Of a stretch of DNA of 64,000 nucleotides, positions 36,657-45,260 are shown one piece after another. Under the pieces are notes generated by a model that saw only the letters and a list, made by a program, of their open reading frames with translations, was not told the DNA's origin and searched no databases. Where the stretch lies: NCBI GenBank assembly GCA_965242975.1, contig CBDETS010000007.1, positions 2,542,001-2,606,000 of the forward strand, given 5' to 3'. The position numbers were made by a program, and so were the translations under genes. Source of the DNA: JAPPHA01 sp965242975. GTDB taxonomy: Bacteria > Pseudomonadota > Alphaproteobacteria > Rhodobacterales > Rhodobacteraceae. The first letter of the stretch is position 1. Each line of letters opens with the position of its first letter.

Positions 36657-37166
36657 GCCGGGAACCTCGTCCGTGTCGCCGAACGGGGGGTTCGCCGTTC
36701 TGCGCAGTACCCGCGCGATTCCCGCATCCAGATCGCAGCCCGTTGCTCCGGCCTCAAAGTGGCACATCCACACGCAGGATTCGGAAATCGCGGGCTTCGG
36801 CCGTCGCGCGGTCTCTCGATTGGCAGCAGGAACGGGCACCTGCACCGGCGAAAGTCGGACGAGACCTGTAATGGACCTCGTGTACATGCAAGAATACGTC
36901 GATTACGCGAAGGGGAGGCCGAAGCTCGCGGCCAAGAAAATCGCACCGTCTGATGTAAAGTGTCACCAGGCGTGCCGCAGTGGCAGGTTGCCCTCGGTAC
37001 CGGCCCCCTACGCAAGTCATGGGCGACGGATTGCAAATTCCTGGAGAAAAGGATCCTCTGATGTGAAACACTGTAACGGAAGCCATCTCGTCCACATGGG
37101 GGAATGCACATTGGCGCGTCACCGGGACATGTCCAAGAGTGCCGGACGCATCGCCGGATTCGACGG
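36657..37166. other. No gene identified
   Basis: This 510-base stretch between the EamA transporter and the enolase-superfamily gene has no supportable gene, although several frames stay open by chance. I see no repeat or clear terminator. Confidence 0.45.
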
Positions 37167-38342
37167 ATGAAGATTACCGGTATCCGAGCCACGCCGGTGA
37201 ATGTCCCGTTCACGGCCCCCTACGTGTTTAGCCACGGATCGATGAAGTCGCTCACCAAGACTATCGTGGAACTCGACACTGACGAAGGCGAAACCGGGCT
37301 TGGCGAAGTTGCCGACGGTGATCGTTCCGACGACGTCGTGAAGATGGGCGAAACGCTGGAAGGCGTTGACATTCGTGAGATCGGAACTGCTGAACGCAGG
37401 TGCCTTCCGGGATACCGTTACACCCCCTGGGGAAACGTCGCGGGAATGACCCGCGCATTTGGCGGGATCGAAATGGCGATGTGGGATGCACGGGCGCGAA
37501 TTGAGGGAGTGCCGCTTTACGTGCTCCTCGGCGGTGCAGTCCGGACCGAGATCGAGTTCTCCGAGTACTTCGGCTACCGAGTCCCGGGACCTGTCGAAAC
37601 GGGCGAACATTCACCGGAGGCAATTGCCGAATATTGCCTCCGCATGATCGACGAGCACGGGGCGACAAACTTCGAAGGCAAAGTCGGTACGGTTGGGCTC
37701 GACGAGGAAGTCCTCATGGTTCGTCTGGTCCGGGAAGCTATCGGTGAGCGGCCACTCAAGCTTGATGCCAACGGTGCCTGGACAGTACAGACGGCACGCG
37801 AGGCCGTCAGGCGCATGGACGACTACGACATCCGTTACTACGAAGAACCCTGTCAGACTTACGAGGAAATGGCCAGGCTGCGGGCATTTACGCGGGCAAA
37901 TTTCTCGACGCACGTCATGGACTTGCCCAAGGCCGTACGGCTGGACTGCCCGGACACGATGGTGACCAATCTCGTCGAACTGGGCGGCATCCGCCGTACA
38001 ATGGATTTCGTCCGTGCATGCGAACACTTCGATGTCGGTTTCCGTTTTCACAGCGGTGAAACGGGCGTGGCGAGCGCCGCCTACCTCCACGTATCCGCGG
38101 CAATGGAACACATCCGCGAACCGAGCCAGACCTTGTTCCGCTGGTATGCCGATGATGTCGTGAATGAGGGCACGCCGCTTCCCAAGAACGGCGTCGTTCC
38201 GGTTCCGGATTCGCCCGGGCTCGGCGTTACTCTCGACAGGACCGCGTTGAGACGTTGCCACGAGCGTTACCTCGAAGAAGGTTCTTTTCCTGCCAGCGAC
38301 GGCGGCCCGCGTCCGTTCCGAACGCGTTTCATGCGCATCTGA
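37167..38342 (+). CDS. Enolase-superfamily protein, mandelate racemase / glucarate dehydratase-like
   Basis: This 391-residue protein has the N-terminal capping domain (MKITGIRATPVNVPF, then a loop AFGGIEMAMWDA) and a barrel domain with metal-binding acids in KLDANGAWT and RYYEEP. GFRFHSGETGVASAAYLHV and SQTLFRWYADDVV resemble the glucarate dehydratase-related branch. In the first barrel motif the usual KxK reads E-G-K, so the first Lys is not conserved. Acid-sugar dehydration is likely, but the substrate is unknown. ATG 37167 begins the family region. Confidence 0.88.
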   Translation: MKITGIRATPVNVPFTAPYVFSHGSMKSLTKTIVELDTDEGETGLGEVADGDRSDDVVKMGETLEGVDIREIGTAERRCLPGYRYTPWGNVAGMTRAFGGIEMAMWDARARIEGVPLYVLLGGAVRTEIEFSEYFGYRVPGPVETGEHSPEAIAEYCLRMIDEHGATNFEGKVGTVGLDEEVLMVRLVREAIGERPLKLDANGAWTVQTAREAVRRMDDYDIRYYEEPCQTYEEMARLRAFTRANFSTHVMDLPKAVRLDCPDTMVTNLVELGGIRRTMDFVRACEHFDVGFRFHSGETGVASAAYLHVSAAMEHIREPSQTLFRWYADDVVNEGTPLPKNGVVPVPDSPGLGVTLDRTALRRCHERYLEEGSFPASDGGPRPFRTRFMRI

Positions 38343-38823
38343 ACCGATCCACGTCACCGGTGTTCCCAGGGAACGCAGCAATTGTATCCCGCGGCAAGTC
38401 CAGCTGGCCCCCAACCCGCACCCGAGATCCTACTCTCCCGTCTACGCGATGGCCTTTCCCGGAATCTGCGGAGATTGCGAAGCTGCGGTCCCGTTGCTCG
38501 GGCGACCGGCATTTCGACATGGCGCCCCACCGGGCGCCTTGCTCGTGCCTTAGCGGGCCGGATGGCATCTCATATCCTCCGCGACGGCACCCGGAACCAC
38601 GCTCCAGGCTATGGAACGAAACACAGCGAAACTTCCGGAAGAGTTGCCGGCTGGTGCATGAGTCGGAATTCACGTCCCCTGATGGCGGGTGTGCCCTCTC
38701 ATCGTCACATCATTTGCCGGCCTGAACCCGGACGTGTAGACATGACCAGATCGTGGACCGTGCCACGGACCCGTCCAGGGCAGGCAGTGATGCCCCCCAG
38801 GGTCATCGGAGGAGGAGAAAACG
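38343..38823. other. No gene identified
   Basis: About 480 bases without a supportable gene. The last 15 bases hold a strong ribosome binding site (GGAGGAGG, from about 38806) for the TTG start of the DUF4242 gene. Confidence 0.45.
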
Positions 38824-39108
38824 TTGACAATTCAGAGATACATCATCGAGCGGGACATTCCGGATGTCGGAACGCTGGAACGCGACGAATTGCGAGCGGC
38901 TGCCGCAAAGTCAAACGGGGCCTTGGCCGAACTGTCGCCGGACATCCAGTGGGTGGAGAGCTTTGTCGCCGCCAACAAGACATTCTGTGTCTATCTTGCG
39001 AAGGATGAAGACACGATCCACAAACACGCGGAAATCAGCGGATTTCCGGCAACGAAGGTCACCGCGATCTCGAAAATGATCGATCCCACGACATCTAGGG
39101 ATGACTAG
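38824..39108 (+). CDS. DUF4242 family small protein (SCO4226-like)
   Basis: This 94-residue ferredoxin-like-fold protein matches DUF4242, whose best studied member binds nickel. The opening RYIIERDIPDVG, the stretch IQWVESFVAANKTFCVYLA and HAEISGFPATKVTAI are typical. The start is TTG 38824, supported by an unusually good GGAGGAGG site. Its function is not known. It lies just before the decayed transposase. Confidence 0.88.
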   Translation: MTIQRYIIERDIPDVGTLERDELRAAAAKSNGALAELSPDIQWVESFVAANKTFCVYLAKDEDTIHKHAEISGFPATKVTAISKMIDPTTSRDD

Positions 39109-39191
39109 GGTATCTGCACCTCGAATTGGGTGAATCGCTTCGTCTTTCCAGCCTGCCGATCCGATTTCGGCCGGTATTCAGGCAAACACCG

Positions 39192-39690
39192 CTACTTGTC
39201 GGTATCGTACCCGCACCGAGGGGTTGGATTTTGTGCAAGGGGAGCGGACCAGGCTCTATGGCGCTGGCTCCGAAAGTTGGGATTGAGTATGATCTGGCGT
39301 TTGAGCATTGTACAGGCAACGACAAGCAGGCGGTCAGCAACGGAGCGCAGGGCTCGGGCATAACCGTGGCCGCGAAATCGCGGTTTGGCGTACTTGGTTC
39401 TGCTTGCGGTGTCGTGCTGGAGGGCGACGATGGCACAATGGTAGACGGCGTTCTGGAGGCGGTTGTGGGCGGCCAGTCGGCGGACAGGCAGCGCAGGGCC
39501 TGGTAGTCTCGCCGTCGCAGAGAATCATGCGCTTCTGCGAGCAGCGTGGCAAGGACGATCTTGTCGACGCCGGGAAACGAGTTCAGGATTGCCTCGTCAC
39601 ACTGCCTCAGCTGTCCCGGAATCTCATCGGCGTATTGGTCTGCCCCCATCATGCGTGTCGCGCAGCGGTGCGCCCATGTCACGTTAATGG
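39192..39690 (-). pseudogene. IS110/IS1111-family transposase remnant
   Basis: Two minus-strand pieces in different frames give the C-terminal half of an IS110-type transposase. The first (39690 to about 39480) includes LNSFPGVDKIVLATLLAEA and RRDYQALRCLS. The second (39479 to the TAG at 39192) includes RLAAHNRLQNAVYH, GHGYARALRSVADRLLVVA and ends shortly after NPNFRSQRH. A deletion of the part that normally links them has shifted the frame. The N-terminal DEDD half is absent. It is inactive. Its flanks are lower in GC and lead into the acetyltransferase gene. Confidence 0.8.
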
Positions 39691-40012
39691 CGACGATGCC
39701 GTGAAAGGTCGCCAGTTCGGCCGGATCGGTGTTGTCGGTATCCCTGATACAATCGAGGCCACGGGCTTGGCATCCTGGATGATGCGTTCGGTGCCCCTGC
39801 GATTAATCCTTTGTGGTTTTCCGGGTCATTCACCCCCAGTGCGTGGAACTCGATTGTGATCAACGGTTTCCGGAATCGTGTCGTGTGGTAGCGGCCGTGC
39901 CGTTGTCAGGATCGGATTACCACACTGCACATGGAAATGACGAAGACACTAACCAAGATATTGTTCCAAAGCTCAACTACACACACTATCCCGCCACACT
40001 GGACATGCCGTG
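39691..40012. other. No intact gene; flank of the transposase remnant
   Basis: About 320 bases of lower-GC sequence upstream of the remnant (in its own orientation) show no intact gene. They may hold further decayed IS sequence, but I cannot recognise it, and I found no inverted repeats that would mark an element end. Confidence 0.4.
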
Positions 40013-40174
40013 ATGGGTACGGGGACGTTGAATCCCGGTTATTTTCCGAATATCCGGAATTTGCTCCGGGATGAATTGGACGTGCTGCTGAGCACGGCCG
40101 AAATGATCGGCAGACTCATGACCTGCGGGACGATGATCGCTGAGTTCGAACTGCCGAGCGGCATAAAGTCATGA
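40013..40174 (+). CDS. Short ORF coupled to the acetyltransferase gene (function unknown)
   Basis: This 53-residue frame starts ATG 40013 and ends TGA 40172-40174, overlapping the acetyltransferase start by four bases (ATGA). The overlap is typical of real coupled genes. It reads MGTGTLNPGYFPNIRN and continues with LLRDELDVLLSTAEMIG, which is amphipathic and helix-like. I do not recognise a family. It could instead be a leader peptide or the end of a truncated gene brought in with the region. Confidence 0.4.
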   Translation: MGTGTLNPGYFPNIRNLLRDELDVLLSTAEMIGRLMTCGTMIAEFELPSGIKS

Positions 40175-40605
40175 ATGATGTGGTGACATATCATCGGCTT
40201 GGCCACAACAACGCCCAATTGCTTGGCCAGGCAAATGTATTCGACAACCCTGTCGACCCTGAACAACTAGCCGAATTTCTCGCAGATGACGGGCACGAAC
40301 TGGTCTTTGCGATGTCAGGCAAGACGACGATTGGCTTCGCCTCGGGTTCAATATTGTTGCATCCCGACAAGGCGCCCGCTTTCTTCGTCAACGAGATCGA
40401 TGTTGCGCCGACATATCAGCGCCAGGGCGTCGCAACAGCGCTTTGCACGATGTTGATCGGCGTGGCGCGAGATCGCGGGTGTAAAGGCATTTGGCTTGCC
40501 ACGGAGGAAGACAATGTCGCCGCACGCGCGCTCTTCCGCGGGCTTGATGCGAGAGAGACGGACGCGGTCGTCGTTTACGACTGGGATGGCGCTATGGACG
40601 CATGA
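40171..40605 (+). CDS. GNAT acetyltransferase, AAC(3)-I-like
   Basis: This 144-residue GNAT protein has the acetyl-CoA loop VAPTYQRQGVATALCTML and the C-terminal IWLATEEDNVAARALFRGL. The overall pattern, with FVNEIDV before the loop, resembles aminoglycoside 3-N-acetyltransferases of the AAC(3)-I group, but relatives from the environment often have other amine substrates. Resistance should not be assumed. It sits in a lower-GC patch beside an IS remnant, which suggests transfer. Confidence 0.85.
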   Translation: MNDVVTYHRLGHNNAQLLGQANVFDNPVDPEQLAEFLADDGHELVFAMSGKTTIGFASGSILLHPDKAPAFFVNEIDVAPTYQRQGVATALCTMLIGVARDRGCKGIWLATEEDNVAARALFRGLDARETDAVVVYDWDGAMDA

Positions 40606-41599
40606 TCCGAAGAAGCACGACCTCGGGGTTGGAGGCAGGTGCTGAATGCGCTGCAACACCGGTCCGGCGTGAAGCCGGTGCGGAATCGTGGACGGCCCGT
40701 TTCAGGCCGAATCGACGCGGCCGAGTTCCCCGCTACGGGCAACATCATGCGCCCGCAGGCGTCAGCGCAGCTGGACGGAGGCCATCGACCGGCAGGTTGC
40801 CGAGTTCGATGTTGCTGGCCGCGCCGAGCGGTACGGACGCGTGTGTGGCCTGTCGATCAAACGGACGTTACGAGGGAGAAAAGGAGGGGAAACCCGTTCG
40901 GGGAACTGAATTCAGACGCGGATGCTTCAGGGAGGGATTGCAAGGCGCAGACGCGCTGACGCCGCTTCCCGGTCGCGCGCTGGCTTTCGACGTGTTTGCG
41001 AACAACCGACGTGCCGTTCCCCCCAACTTCGTGGCATGGCTGCCCGGCGCTTTCCTGATCGAGAAACAGGCTCCACGCGTTTGCGCCTTTCCGGGTGCTG
41101 AATCTGCCGCACGGCCCGATCCGGTTTGACTGGTTCGTCTTCGTCGCCCCCGACCACCCCCCGACGCACGGACGCGCTGGTCAAGATGCAGGTCAACAGA
41201 CCCAAGTCCGTCTGAGTCGCAATACGGGTTGGCACAGCATGTGCCGCGCGGAATCAATCCCTCCGGCAGGCCGTCGTTGCGTTCGTCGGGCTCGTGCAAC
41301 CAGTTGGCGACACAGCGCGCGACCGAATACCGCGTGTTGCTTGCATTTGGCGTACTGACGAACATGTCCTTCCGGCGCAGGAGCAGTTCCGTCGTGACCC
41401 TTTCAACGCCCTTTGCATCGGCGAGGGCGGTGAATGGCTTGAAGCTGGGCGGGATGAACCCGAACACACCGAACGGAACTCGGCTCGGACTCGCAGTTTG
41501 CGGGGAGAGGTGGGGCAGGCACAAGGACTTGTACACAACCGGATCCGCGCTTATGCGCGGGCTTTGATGACAAGGTGCAACTACCGAAAGGGCGCACCC
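40606..41599. other. Gene-poor stretch with possible decayed coding sequence
   Basis: About 1 kb has no gene I can support. On the minus strand between about 41560 and 41250 one frame reads in a protein-like way (for example PSFKPFTALADAKGVERVTT), which may be a fragment of a lost gene. I do not recognise it and it has no clear start. The hairpin at 41545-41560 lies at its downstream plus-strand end. Confidence 0.4.
41545..41560. terminator. Short GC-rich hairpin before yhhQ
   Basis: CCGCGC TTAT GCGCGG forms a perfect 6-bp stem with a 4-base loop, followed on the plus strand by GCTTTG and on the minus strand by ATCC. It may be a bidirectional or plus-strand terminator, or a structure in the yhhQ leader. 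It does not match the preQ1 riboswitch patterns that I know. Confidence 0.35.
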
Positions 41600-42223
41600 A
41601 TGCGACTCGGGATCATGATTGGCATCGCCGCAATGGCAATGGTCGTCGTCGCCTCGAACATCCTCGTTCAATTCCTGTTTGGCGATTGGCTGACATGGGG
41701 CGCTTTCACCTACCCTGTCGCGTTCCTGGTGACCGACCTGACCAATCGGATCTACGGTCCCCGCAGTGCGCGAACAGTCGTATTCGCGGGATTCATGGTC
41801 GGCATTGCCTGCTCCATTGCCGGAACAATGATCGAAGGCGAATTCGGTCCGCTGGTAACCCGCAGGATCGCGCTTGGATCCGGTATCGCGTTCCTGTCTG
41901 CCCAAATGCTCGATGTCCTGGTGTTTGACCGGTTGCGCCACGGTCGCTGGTGGCATGCACCGCTGCTGTCGTCGCTGATAGGCTCAACACTTGACACCGC
42001 GCTGTTCTTTTCGATCGCTTTCTCGGCAAGCCTCATCTTCCTGGAGCCCGGCAATGACGTGTCATGGGCGGGCGAGCTTTTGCCCTTGATCGGAATCGGG
42101 CCAATTGTTCCGCTCTGGGTTTCTCTCGCGACTGCCGACCTCATGGTCAAACTCTCGATTGCCATGGCCGCACTCATTCCGTTTCGCCTCATCGCCGGTA
42201 GGCTGGCGAATCCGGCAGTTTGA
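41600..42223 (+). CDS. yhhQ: Queuosine precursor transporter
   Basis: This 207-residue membrane protein belongs to the VUT/YhhQ (DUF165) family, which imports queuosine precursors such as preQ0/preQ1. Six hydrophobic segments are visible, with FTYPVAFLVTDLTNRIYGP and SAQMLDVLVFDRLRH as family stretches. ATG 41600 is my choice; ATG 41567 is in frame. No other queuosine genes lie in the window. Confidence 0.9.
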   Translation: MRLGIMIGIAAMAMVVVASNILVQFLFGDWLTWGAFTYPVAFLVTDLTNRIYGPRSARTVVFAGFMVGIACSIAGTMIEGEFGPLVTRRIALGSGIAFLSAQMLDVLVFDRLRHGRWWHAPLLSSLIGSTLDTALFFSIAFSASLIFLEPGNDVSWAGELLPLIGIGPIVPLWVSLATADLMVKLSIAMAALIPFRLIAGRLANPAV

Positions 42224-42337
42224 CATCACCGAAGTCCTCAGGCAGCCTGAGAGAAAGTCGCGGGCCTTGCGCCCGCCGACGCACCGGTTCACGGTAACGG
42301 AAATCTTTGACATCATCCCGGACGGCCGGAGACATCC

Positions 42338-42760
42338 ATGATCAGGATCAACGATCAACTCGTGCTTCCGGAGTCGGAGATCGACGAGACATTTCATCGC
42401 TCATCCGGACCCGGCGGGCAAAACGTCAACAAGGTCTCGACAGCGGTGGAACTGCGCTTCCACGCAGGTGCGTCTCGGGTATTGACGCATGGTCAAAAAC
42501 ACCGTTTGCGCGGAATCGCGGGACACAGATGGAACAAGTCGGGGATCGTTGTTCTGACGGCCGACACGCATCGTTCGCAGGCTATGAACAGGAAACTTGT
42601 CCGCAAAAGACTCGCGGCACTCGTCCAAAAGGCGTTGGTTGAACCGAGGCCGAGACGGCGAACACGGCCATCGCGCGCTTCGGTCGCCCGCAGGCTCGAC
42701 ACGAAAACGAAGCGGGGTCAACTCAAGGCTCTGCGCCGAACTCCGGGAATTGAGACATAG
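42338..42760 (+). CDS. arfB: Alternative ribosome-rescue factor / peptidyl-tRNA hydrolase ArfB
   Basis: This 140-residue protein has the release-factor GGQ loop (SSGPGGQNVNKVSTAVELRF), the linker and a Lys/Arg-rich tail (RRRTRPSRASVARRLDTKTKRG) that enters the empty mRNA channel. This is the ArfB (YaeJ) form, which hydrolyses peptidyl-tRNA on stalled ribosomes without tmRNA. It lies 8 kb from smpB. Confidence 0.96.
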   Translation: MIRINDQLVLPESEIDETFHRSSGPGGQNVNKVSTAVELRFHAGASRVLTHGQKHRLRGIAGHRWNKSGIVVLTADTHRSQAMNRKLVRKRLAALVQKALVEPRPRRRTRPSRASVARRLDTKTKRGQLKALRRTPGIET

Positions 42761-42833
42761 AAGCCCCGCGTCAGGCACGTAGCCCGGGCCGGCCGGGGCC
42801 GGACACCGCCTGGACAACTCAGGAGTCCTCGAC

Positions 42834-44114
42834 ATGGAATCCACGGAAGATCTTCTGAAGCGGCGCCATCGGTTTCTGGGTCCCAACATTCCGACATTCT
42901 ACGGCGAACCCGTACACATCGTACGCGGTCGCGGTGCCTGGCTCTGGGATCAGGAGGGAAACCGTTATCTCGATTGCTACAACAATGTTCCGCACGTTGG
43001 GCACTGCCACCCGAGGGTTGTCGCGGCCATCGCCGAGCAGGCCGCACGCCTGAACACGCATACGCGCTACCTTCACACGGGCATTCTCGACTACGTCGAG
43101 CGTCTGACCGAGAGATTCGCTGATCCGCTTGCCACCGCGATGCTTGTCTGCAGTGGATCGGAAGCGAACGACGTCGCGCTCCGCATGTCGCGTGCAACGA
43201 CGGGCAAGACGGGCATCATCGCGACAGACAACACCTACCACGGGAACACCGACCTCGTCAGTAACCTCGGGTCACGAACGGCGCCGATCGGAGGGTACGC
43301 CCCTTGGGTGCGTCATGTGCCGAGCCCGGTCGGAGTACGGACGGCCAGTGGTGAGGTCGATGCCGGCGAATCCTCGCGATTTGCCGATTCCGTCCTGTCG
43401 GCGATCAAGAGCCTCGAACGGGATGGCCACGGCGTTTCTGCCCTGATCGTTTGTCCATTTTTTGCGAACGAGGGGTTCCCGTCCCTCGAAAAGGGGTTTC
43501 TGGACGAAACCGTCGCGCAGGTCCGCCAAGCTGGCGGTCTTGTCATCGCGGACGAAGTCCAACCCGGATTCGGCCGTCTTGGCAGCGATTTCTGGGGGCA
43601 TCAGCGTCTTGGTTTCCAGCCGGACATCGTGACACTTGGAAAGCCGATGGCGAACGGACACCCGGTTGCAGGCGTCGTGACAAGCTCGGAAATCATGGCG
43701 AATTTCAGGAGCGCGATTCCGTACTTCAATACGTTCGGGGGCAACCCGGTCGCGGTTGCAGCCGCGGCCGCGACCCTCGATGTTCTCGATCAGGAAGATC
43801 TCGTACCGCGGGCACAGGAGACCGGCCGTTACGCATTGGATCGACTCCGCGCAATCGAGGCATCCTGCGGCGCACTCCGAGCCACGCGCGGAGCCGGACT
43901 CTTCTTGGGGGCTGAACTCGTGGACGTTCACGGCGCACCCGACAGGACGCTCGCCGGGTTGCTGCCGGACGCAATGAAACGGAACGGCGTTCTCTTGAAT
44001 GTTACCGGGCGCCACCGGAACATCCTCAAGATCCGACCCCCGATGTCGATCGGCAAGTCGGGAATCGATGTTCTTTGCGATACCCTCATTCGGGTCCTCG
44101 ACGAATTGACCTGA
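42834..44114 (+). CDS. Class III PLP enzyme, AGXT2L/phospho-lyase-like
   Basis: This 426-residue fold-type I PLP enzyme has LDCYNNVPHVGHCHPRVV, VCSGSEANDVALRMSR and the Schiff-base Lys in TLGKPMANGHPVAGV. The N-terminal CYNNVPHVGHCHP pattern resembles AGXT2L1/AGXT2L2, the ethanolamine-phosphate and 5-phosphohydroxylysine phospho-lyases, more than ordinary omega-aminotransferases. The APH-type kinase that starts three bases after its stop supports such a role: kinase first, then lyase. A plain transaminase cannot be excluded. A GAGG-type site is weak but the start position is standard. Confidence 0.9.
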   Translation: MESTEDLLKRRHRFLGPNIPTFYGEPVHIVRGRGAWLWDQEGNRYLDCYNNVPHVGHCHPRVVAAIAEQAARLNTHTRYLHTGILDYVERLTERFADPLATAMLVCSGSEANDVALRMSRATTGKTGIIATDNTYHGNTDLVSNLGSRTAPIGGYAPWVRHVPSPVGVRTASGEVDAGESSRFADSVLSAIKSLERDGHGVSALIVCPFFANEGFPSLEKGFLDETVAQVRQAGGLVIADEVQPGFGRLGSDFWGHQRLGFQPDIVTLGKPMANGHPVAGVVTSSEIMANFRSAIPYFNTFGGNPVAVAAAAATLDVLDQEDLVPRAQETGRYALDRLRAIEASCGALRATRGAGLFLGAELVDVHGAPDRTLAGLLPDAMKRNGVLLNVTGRHRNILKIRPPMSIGKSGIDVLCDTLIRVLDELT

Positions 44115-44116
44115 TC

Positions 44117-45106
44117 GTGGCTGACCCCGGCTTCCAGGACATCTCGGCGCTATGGGCGGAAGCCCGGGAGGCCCTGCTGGGCTTTCCGAATTGGAATCGG
44201 GTCGAGCGACTCCTGTCGGTCCGCGAGAACGCGATTTTCGAGGTTCACGGAACCCCCTCGCGACGGGGCGTGCTGAGGTTGCACCGGGCGGGTTACCAGG
44301 ATGCCCAGTCGATCAATTCGGAAATGCTCTGGTTGCAGTTTCTCTACGACCAGCGATTCCCTGCACCCTCCCCGTTTCCGGCCGAAGGCGACCGCCTGGT
44401 GTCCACGACCGCAACGGGCCGTCACGCGACCCTGCTGGCGTGGGTCTCGGGACATCACCCGGGGTCACCCGGAGACACGGCGCCGATCGGTCAGCGTTAC
44501 AGGGAGATCGGTGCCGCGTTGGCACAGCTGCACAACGTGACGGACCGGTTTCGGCCACCTGCCGGTTTCCTTCGCCCCTCCTGGGACGTCGACGGATTTC
44601 TCGGTGAGGAGCCACTCTGGGGCCGGTTCTGGGAGAACTCGGGCTTGAGTTCTGCCGACACCAGCTTGATGCATGACGTTCGGGAAGCCGCACGCGAGGA
44701 CCTGGAGAGGTTCTTCCAGAGCGGTGCCGACGTTGGCCTAATCCATGCGGACCCTCTTCTGGACAACATACTCCTGTCGGAATCCGGACCCGTGATCATC
44801 GACTACGACGACTCCGGGTACGGATTCCGCATGTATGACCTCGCCGTTGCATCGTACCGGCGCATTGACGAACCCGGAGTCGGGCGACATTCGGAGTGCC
44901 TCGTTTCCGGTTATCGGGAACACCGCGAATTGCCCGACGAGCACTGGGAAACGCTGCCTCTGTTCCACCTGCTTCGGAGCCTTGCGTGCCTCGGCTGGGT
45001 CGAACCGCGCCAGGATCTCCAGGGAAGCCGGGAACGCCTTCATCGGTACCTGGAGACTGCGCGGGTTGAATCTCGGCGTTACCTGGACGTCAATAGGTCC
45101 ATGTGA
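44117..45106 (+). CDS. APH-fold kinase (hydroxylysine/ethanolamine kinase-like)
   Basis: This 329-residue protein has the aminoglycoside phosphotransferase fold. The Brenner motif is LIHADPLLDNILL and the metal-binding motif IIDYDDSGYGFRMYDLA. Such enzymes phosphorylate small alcohols including choline, homoserine and hydroxylysine. GTG 44117 begins two bases after the stop of the PLP enzyme, so they form an operon. By analogy with animal HYKK and AGXT2L2, this kinase may make the substrate of its neighbour. Confidence 0.88.
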   Translation: MADPGFQDISALWAEAREALLGFPNWNRVERLLSVRENAIFEVHGTPSRRGVLRLHRAGYQDAQSINSEMLWLQFLYDQRFPAPSPFPAEGDRLVSTTATGRHATLLAWVSGHHPGSPGDTAPIGQRYREIGAALAQLHNVTDRFRPPAGFLRPSWDVDGFLGEEPLWGRFWENSGLSSADTSLMHDVREAAREDLERFFQSGADVGLIHADPLLDNILLSESGPVIIDYDDSGYGFRMYDLAVASYRRIDEPGVGRHSECLVSGYREHRELPDEHWETLPLFHLLRSLACLGWVEPRQDLQGSRERLHRYLETARVESRRYLDVNRSM

Positions 45107-45260
45107 TTGCTGACGGGAGTACGGGACGCTCGTCCGCCTCAAGGTTCCCGGCTTCATGTTGACGCCTGACCGGCCGGGCAGAGAACCTTGCCGGAATCAC
45201 CAGGCGAAGTCCCGGGTCGTCCTGACCGGTGCCGAGGGAACCGGTCAGGACAACCGACGT

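Noticed and set aside
41545..41600. preQ1 riboswitch upstream of yhhQ
   Set aside because: The hairpin does not fit the preQ1-I or preQ1-II patterns that I know, and there is no A-rich tail before the start codon.
40868..41956. 362-codon minus-strand frame across the yhhQ start
   Set aside because: The right part is antisense to yhhQ. Only the middle part looks protein-like, and this is reported as a low-confidence fragment.
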